From: Clostridiales bacterium | GTDB lineage: Bacteria; Bacillota; Clostridia; Oscillospirales; Acutalibacteraceae | Reading direction: 5' to 3' | DNA: 7,921 nt | Assembly: GCA_022791355.1 (NCBI GenBank) | Contig: JAAVYX010000031.1 | Span: 1 to 7,921, forward strand | Shown here: positions 5,232 through 7,921 of the stretch, one piece after another | Layout: each line of letters opens with the position of its first letter | How positions within the stretch are numbered: the stretch's first letter is position 1 | The notes under the pieces: generated by a model | The model's input: the letters and a program-made list of their open reading frames with translations, nothing else | Databases searched by the model: none | Told to the model about the DNA's origin: nothing | Position numbers and translations under genes: made by a program

Positions 5232-5544
5232 CCCAATTATCGAAAAACCAATGGCAAATAGGCAAAATGAATAGGAGAAAACATTTCTACGGCACACCGC
5301 GCCGCATCCCCCGTAAGGATTCCCGCCGTAACGCGTCTTCATAGGGAACGTTACAGCCTTTCCGCGCTTTCTTCAAAAGGGGGTTCGCCCTCGGCGGAGG
5401 ACGGCAGGGGCTTTGCCCCTCGACTCCACCGCCTTCCCCAAATGGCAGGCGAAAATCTTTCGCACAATCTTTTTTGCCGTATAGCTTTATCATGCGCGGG
5501 AGCATTTAGAATGATATCCAGCAAGCATCCATTCCCCTGCCGTT
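5232..5544. other. Gap between small-protein gene and PBP2 gene
   Basis: No convincing gene. A 25-codon frame at 5268-5345 (ATG to TAG) is arginine-rich with a poor ribosome binding site and is not annotated. The region holds the nested palindromic element at 5379-5433, a small perfect stem GCGAAA/TTTCGC (5449-5454 and 5458-5463) followed by a T6 run, and a GTAACG/CGTTAC pair around 5330-5355. These lie just past the PBP2 stop codon and probably include its terminator. Confidence 0.5.
5379..5433. repeat. Nested palindromic element downstream of PBP2 gene
   Basis: Two hairpins stand side by side. The first has a GGG/CCC stem (5381-5390) closed by TTCG, extendable to 5379-5392. The second is nested: GGCGGAGG (5393-5400) faces CCACCGCC (5426-5433) with one mismatch, enclosing AGGGGC-TTT-GCCCCT (5406-5420). 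Read on the - strand, the first hairpin is followed by CCTTTTG, so the pair may end the PBP2 transcript. The composition is like the dispersed intergenic palindromes common in GC-rich Clostridia; the window has only this copy. Confidence 0.55.
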
Positions 5545-7557
5545 TTAGGGCAGCAGGGTGTTGACCGCCGTCTCTACGTAGGGTTCGGCCTGGGTGAAAA
5601 AGTAAGCGTCGAAGAGGGCCCTGACCAGCGGACCGCTGGCCGAACCGTGTCCGCCGTGCTCAATGACTACCGAAACGGCGATTTCGGGGTCGTCAAAGGG
5701 CGCGAAGGCGATGAAAACGCTGTTGTCCTCTCCTTTGGGCACCTGGGCCGTACCGGTTTTCCCCCCCACTTTAATAGGATAATCGCGGAAGATGCCGCTT
5801 CCGGTACCGTCCTCGGTCACCGACAGCATACCTGACTTGACCGTATCGATAACCGACTGGGAAAAACCCGACGTATTGAGAACGTTGGGGGTAGCGGGCA
5901 CGATGGTCTTCTCCAAATCGTAGGAGCGGACCTCGTGGATCAGGCGGGCTTGGTAACGGGTGCCGCCGTTGGCGATGGTGGCCGTGTAGACGGCCAGCTG
6001 CAAGGGGGTCAGAGCCGTTTCGGATTGGCCGATAGCGGCTTGAATGGTGTCGCCGTCTCGCCAGATCGGGTCCACCGTGTTCCGCTTGCGCTCCTCGGGA
6101 CCGGCCAAAATACCCTTGCTTTCGGCTACCTCCACGCCGGTGGAGACCCCCAGTCCCAGCTGCTCGCAGTATTCGTTCATACGGGTGATGCCCAGCCGGT
6201 AGCCGGTCTCATAGAAATAATAGTTGCAGGATTTGGCCAGCGCCCTTGTTACGTTGATCTCGCTGTGGTATCCAAGGCAGCGGGGCCGATAGTCCTCAAA
6301 CCGGGTGTATCGCTGGTCGCAGTAGATGGTCTCGTCGGGCGAAATCACACCGGCCTGCAGACCCGCGGCGGCCACGGCCGGCTTAAAAACCGAGCCGGGG
6401 GGATAGAGGCCGTTGAACGCCCGGTCAAAAAGGGGCTTGGACTCGTCCGCCGCCAGGGCCTGATAGTTTTCCTTATATTGTGTCATGGTGTAGGTAGGAT
6501 AGCCGGCCGAAAAGAGGATCTCCCCCGTTTTCACGCTGACCCCCACCACGGCGCCCGCGTCGGCCTCGCCGTTGGTCTGGCTTTTAAGCTGGTCGATCAT
6601 GTTTTTCAGCTGGGTCTGGGCCACCCTTTGCAGGTTTTTGTCGATAGACATAATGACCGTGTTGCCCGCCGACGGCTGCTCGGTCACCTCGGCCGACAGG
6701 GTATTGCCCGCCGCGTCCTGCCTGATGATCCGGGTGCCGCTTTTCCCCCGCAGATAGTCCTCGGCCCCCTTCTCTATGCCGCTTTTGCCCACCTTGTCGT
6801 TATAGGTGTAGCCCTTGGCCTTGAGCTCCTCCCAGTCCTCGGCGTAAATGGGACCGATGGTGCCGATGAGCTGGGGCGCTATATCGTCGTCCATATACTC
6901 CCGGAAGGGAACCACGCTGATTTCCACGCCGGGCATGTCGTTGGAGGCCTCGGTGATCTTGGTCATAACAGCCGAAGGCACGTCCTCAGCCAGGGTAAAG
7001 GGAGCGGACACCGAAAAGCCGACCTGCTCCATGGAATAACGGACCCCCATCACCGTCCGCTGCAGCTGACGGTCCAGACCCTCCAGCTGATACCGTTTGA
7101 TCATCTGGGTAAAGCAGTCCTCGGCTGTGGCGTAATGGGCCACATCCAGCCGGTTTTTCATGGAAGCGACCTTGTCGTCCGCCCCCTCCGCAAAACCGAA
7201 AGGCTCCTCGGTCGAAAGAGGCAGATTATCGGTCCAGGTCTGGCCGGCGGTTTTCAGGTAGGCCGTAAGCCGGGCGATGGTCTGGTTGATCTTGGCCTTG
7301 GGCAGATAGGCGCTGTTGAGCACCACGTTGTACCCCTCGCGGTTGACGGCGATGGGACGACCGAACCGGTCGAGAATTTCGCCTCGGGCGGCCGAAATTG
7401 TCGCCTTCCGGCTGCCGGTCGTGTCGGCCTGATCCAGATATTTCTGGGCGTTGACCACCTGAATCTGCGCCGCCCGCCCGGTATAGATCACCAGTACGGC
7501 GGACAGGGTTACGGCCAGGGCGACCTGCCGTGGATTTACCTTCTTTTTCTTTCGCAT
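5545..7557 (-). CDS. mrdA: Penicillin-binding protein 2 (class B peptidoglycan transpeptidase)
   Basis: A 670-residue membrane-anchored D,D-transpeptidase that cross-links peptidoglycan; this type works with the RodA glycosyltransferase in side-wall (elongasome) synthesis. It has a basic N-terminus (MRKKKK), one membrane anchor about 11-30, a dimerisation/pedestal domain about 55-290 (ARGEILDRFGRPIAVN at 57-72), and a transpeptidase domain from about 330. All three catalytic motifs are intact: S389-V-F-K392 within YPPGSVFKP, S443-C-N445, and K600-T-G-T. The GKSGIEKGAEDYLRG stretch at 257-271 is typical of PBP2. C413, C427 and H431 sit near the active site and might form a disulfide or metal site, which I cannot confirm. 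Start ATG 7557 has AGGAG 7 bases upstream; a TTG-initiated extension to 7575 overlaps that site and is rejected. rodA and mreBCD are not in the window. The PBP2 versus SpoVD/other class B assignment rests on the absence of a C-terminal PASTA domain and on motif context. Confidence 0.93.
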   Translation of the reverse strand: MRKKKKVNPRQVALAVTLSAVLVIYTGRAAQIQVVNAQKYLDQADTTGSRKATISAARGEILDRFGRPIAVNREGYNVVLNSAYLPKAKINQTIARLTAYLKTAGQTWTDNLPLSTEEPFGFAEGADDKVASMKNRLDVAHYATAEDCFTQMIKRYQLEGLDRQLQRTVMGVRYSMEQVGFSVSAPFTLAEDVPSAVMTKITEASNDMPGVEISVVPFREYMDDDIAPQLIGTIGPIYAEDWEELKAKGYTYNDKVGKSGIEKGAEDYLRGKSGTRIIRQDAAGNTLSAEVTEQPSAGNTVIMSIDKNLQRVAQTQLKNMIDQLKSQTNGEADAGAVVGVSVKTGEILFSAGYPTYTMTQYKENYQALAADESKPLFDRAFNGLYPPGSVFKPAVAAAGLQAGVISPDETIYCDQRYTRFEDYRPRCLGYHSEINVTRALAKSCNYYFYETGYRLGITRMNEYCEQLGLGVSTGVEVAESKGILAGPEERKRNTVDPIWRDGDTIQAAIGQSETALTPLQLAVYTATIANGGTRYQARLIHEVRSYDLEKTIVPATPNVLNTSGFSQSVIDTVKSGMLSVTEDGTGSGIFRDYPIKVGGKTGTAQVPKGEDNSVFIAFAPFDDPEIAVSVVIEHGGHGSASGPLVRALFDAYFFTQAEPYVETAVNTLLP

Positions 7558-7689
7558 AAAAATTCTCCTAAGCAAACAGCAGACAAGGGCGTGTGGTTTT
7601 TTCTTTTTTCTGAGATTGGATTTTCTTTTGTTTGGATTAGACAGAGGTTTGGCTTTCTCTTTTTTTATTTAGCTGAGAGGGAGGTTTCG

Positions 7690-7742
7690 CGCCAGGTATA
7701 CTTTTATGGATACTCCAATACCTGATCTAGTAGCGCCTGGCG
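7690..7742. repeat. Overlapping inverted repeats with alternative pairing
   Basis: The left arm CGCCAGGTAT (7690-7699) has two partners: CAGGTAT (7693-7699) pairs with ATACCTG (7718-7724), and CGCCAGG (7690-7696) pairs with CCTGGCG (7736-7742). The two pairings share CAGG and exclude each other. Together the partners look like one complete arm ATACCTGGCG split by a 12-base insertion with CCTG on both sides. It lies about 130-185 bases upstream of PBP2. Confidence 0.5.
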
Positions 7743-7766
7743 TCCCGGCGCTAAAGCGCCTCTAGA

Positions 7767-7798
7767 CCCCTTCTTTTGTTACGCGACAAAAGAAGGGG
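7767..7798. terminator. 13-bp hairpin, possible terminator upstream of PBP2
   Basis: CCCCTTCTTTTGT (7767-7779) and ACAAAAGAAGGGG (7786-7798) are exact complements around TACGCG. The stem is pyrimidine on one arm and purine on the other. It lacks a following T-run, so a terminator role is not certain; a dispersed repeat element is the alternative. The adjacent small hairpin GGCGC-TAAA-GCGCC (7747-7760) lies 6 bases to the left. Confidence 0.45.
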
Positions 7799-7880
7799 GA
7801 GAAAAACGCTGTCGCCTGCGGTATCCTGCGGAGCCTACGGCCGCCGCCTTGGCCGCCTACGGGACTGCGTCGCTGGCGCC

Positions 7881-7921
7881 ACCTCCAGGGCTACGCCCTT
7901 CCGGTTGGGGGGTCTTACCCC
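7881..7921. repeat. Two GC-rich hairpins at the right window edge
   Basis: AGGGC (7887-7891) and GCCCT (7895-7899) close on a TAC loop, with ACC/GGT (7881-7883 and 7903-7905) adding three pairs beyond a TCC/TCC internal loop. Next, GGGGT (7909-7913) and ACCCC (7917-7921) form a second stem that ends at the last base of the window and may continue outside it. Confidence 0.45.

Larger units (their letters stand above)
7558..7921. other. Upstream region of PBP2, repeat-rich, no gene seen
   Basis: From left to right: the ribosome binding site, an A-rich tract on the - strand (about 7590-7675), inverted repeats at 7690-7742, GGCGC-TAAA-GCGCC (7747-7760), a 13-bp hairpin (7767-7798), the short direct repeats CCTGCGG (7815-7821, 7825-7831) and GCCTACGG (7833-7840, 7855-7862), and two hairpins at 7881-7905 and 7909-7921. 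No consensus promoter for PBP2 was found, so its promoter may be weak or its transcript may begin in a gene to the right of the window. Confidence 0.5.

Noticed and set aside
5268..5345. A 25-codon arginine-rich frame starting ATG
   Set aside because: Only AGGC precedes it, and it lies beyond a strong terminator with no visible promoter.
5935..7725. A 596-codon open frame on the + strand opposite PBP2
   Set aside because: It is antisense to a gene with all catalytic motifs intact. The translation is rich in G, H, L, R and V with no domain, as expected from codon bias of the opposite strand, and no ribosome binding site was seen.

Overview
The window (7921 bases, moderately GC-rich, roughly 55-58% by eye) looks like chromosomal DNA from a Gram-positive anaerobe of the class Clostridia, plausibly an Oscillospiraceae-type gut bacterium. 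The basis is strong GGAGG-type ribosome binding sites, an SigA-type promoter, U-tailed intrinsic terminators, an AraC/XRE/methyl-accepting chemotaxis protein/PBP2 gene mix, a short protein resembling ones I recall from that group, and long non-coding gaps filled with GC-rich palindromes. The taxonomic call is an inference; no rRNA or other marker is present.

Layout. Bases 1-238 hold two strong hairpins and a promoter (TTGAAA, 17 bp, TATAAT) reading into an AraC-family regulator (239-1108, +). Next come an XRE-type repressor-like protein (about 1264-1569, +), preceded by a perfect palindrome, and an unrecognised 116-residue protein (1643-1993, +) whose stop codon lies inside a terminator stem. 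A gap of about 450 bases (2014-2462) with large hairpins and an 11-bp tandem repeat separates these from a convergent gene for a transmembrane chemoreceptor (2463-4490, -). A divergent gap of about 510 bases (4491-4998) carries a Fur-like palindrome and a potential three-way-junction RNA fold. Then come a 56-residue conserved-looking small protein (4999-5169, +) with a textbook terminator, a gap holding a nested palindromic element, and a complete class B penicillin-binding protein of the PBP2/MrdA type (5545-7557, -). The rightmost 360 bases are the long 5' region of that gene: an A-rich leader on the minus strand, then several inverted repeats reaching the window edge.

How the genes work together. 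No single pathway links them. The first three genes are regulatory or unknown and lie in one direction; the XRE gene and the 116-residue gene are close enough (73 bp) to be one transcript. The chemoreceptor would feed a CheA/CheW system encoded elsewhere. PBP2 makes side-wall peptidoglycan with RodA, which is not in the window. I found no defence island, CRISPR array, transposase, phage gene, tRNA or rRNA. The most interesting leftovers are the small 56-residue protein, the XRE/116-residue pair with its operator-like palindrome, the folded region at 4785-4843, and the dense intergenic hairpins, several of which share a GGTAT/ATACC core. None of these is strong enough to call a new system from sequence alone.
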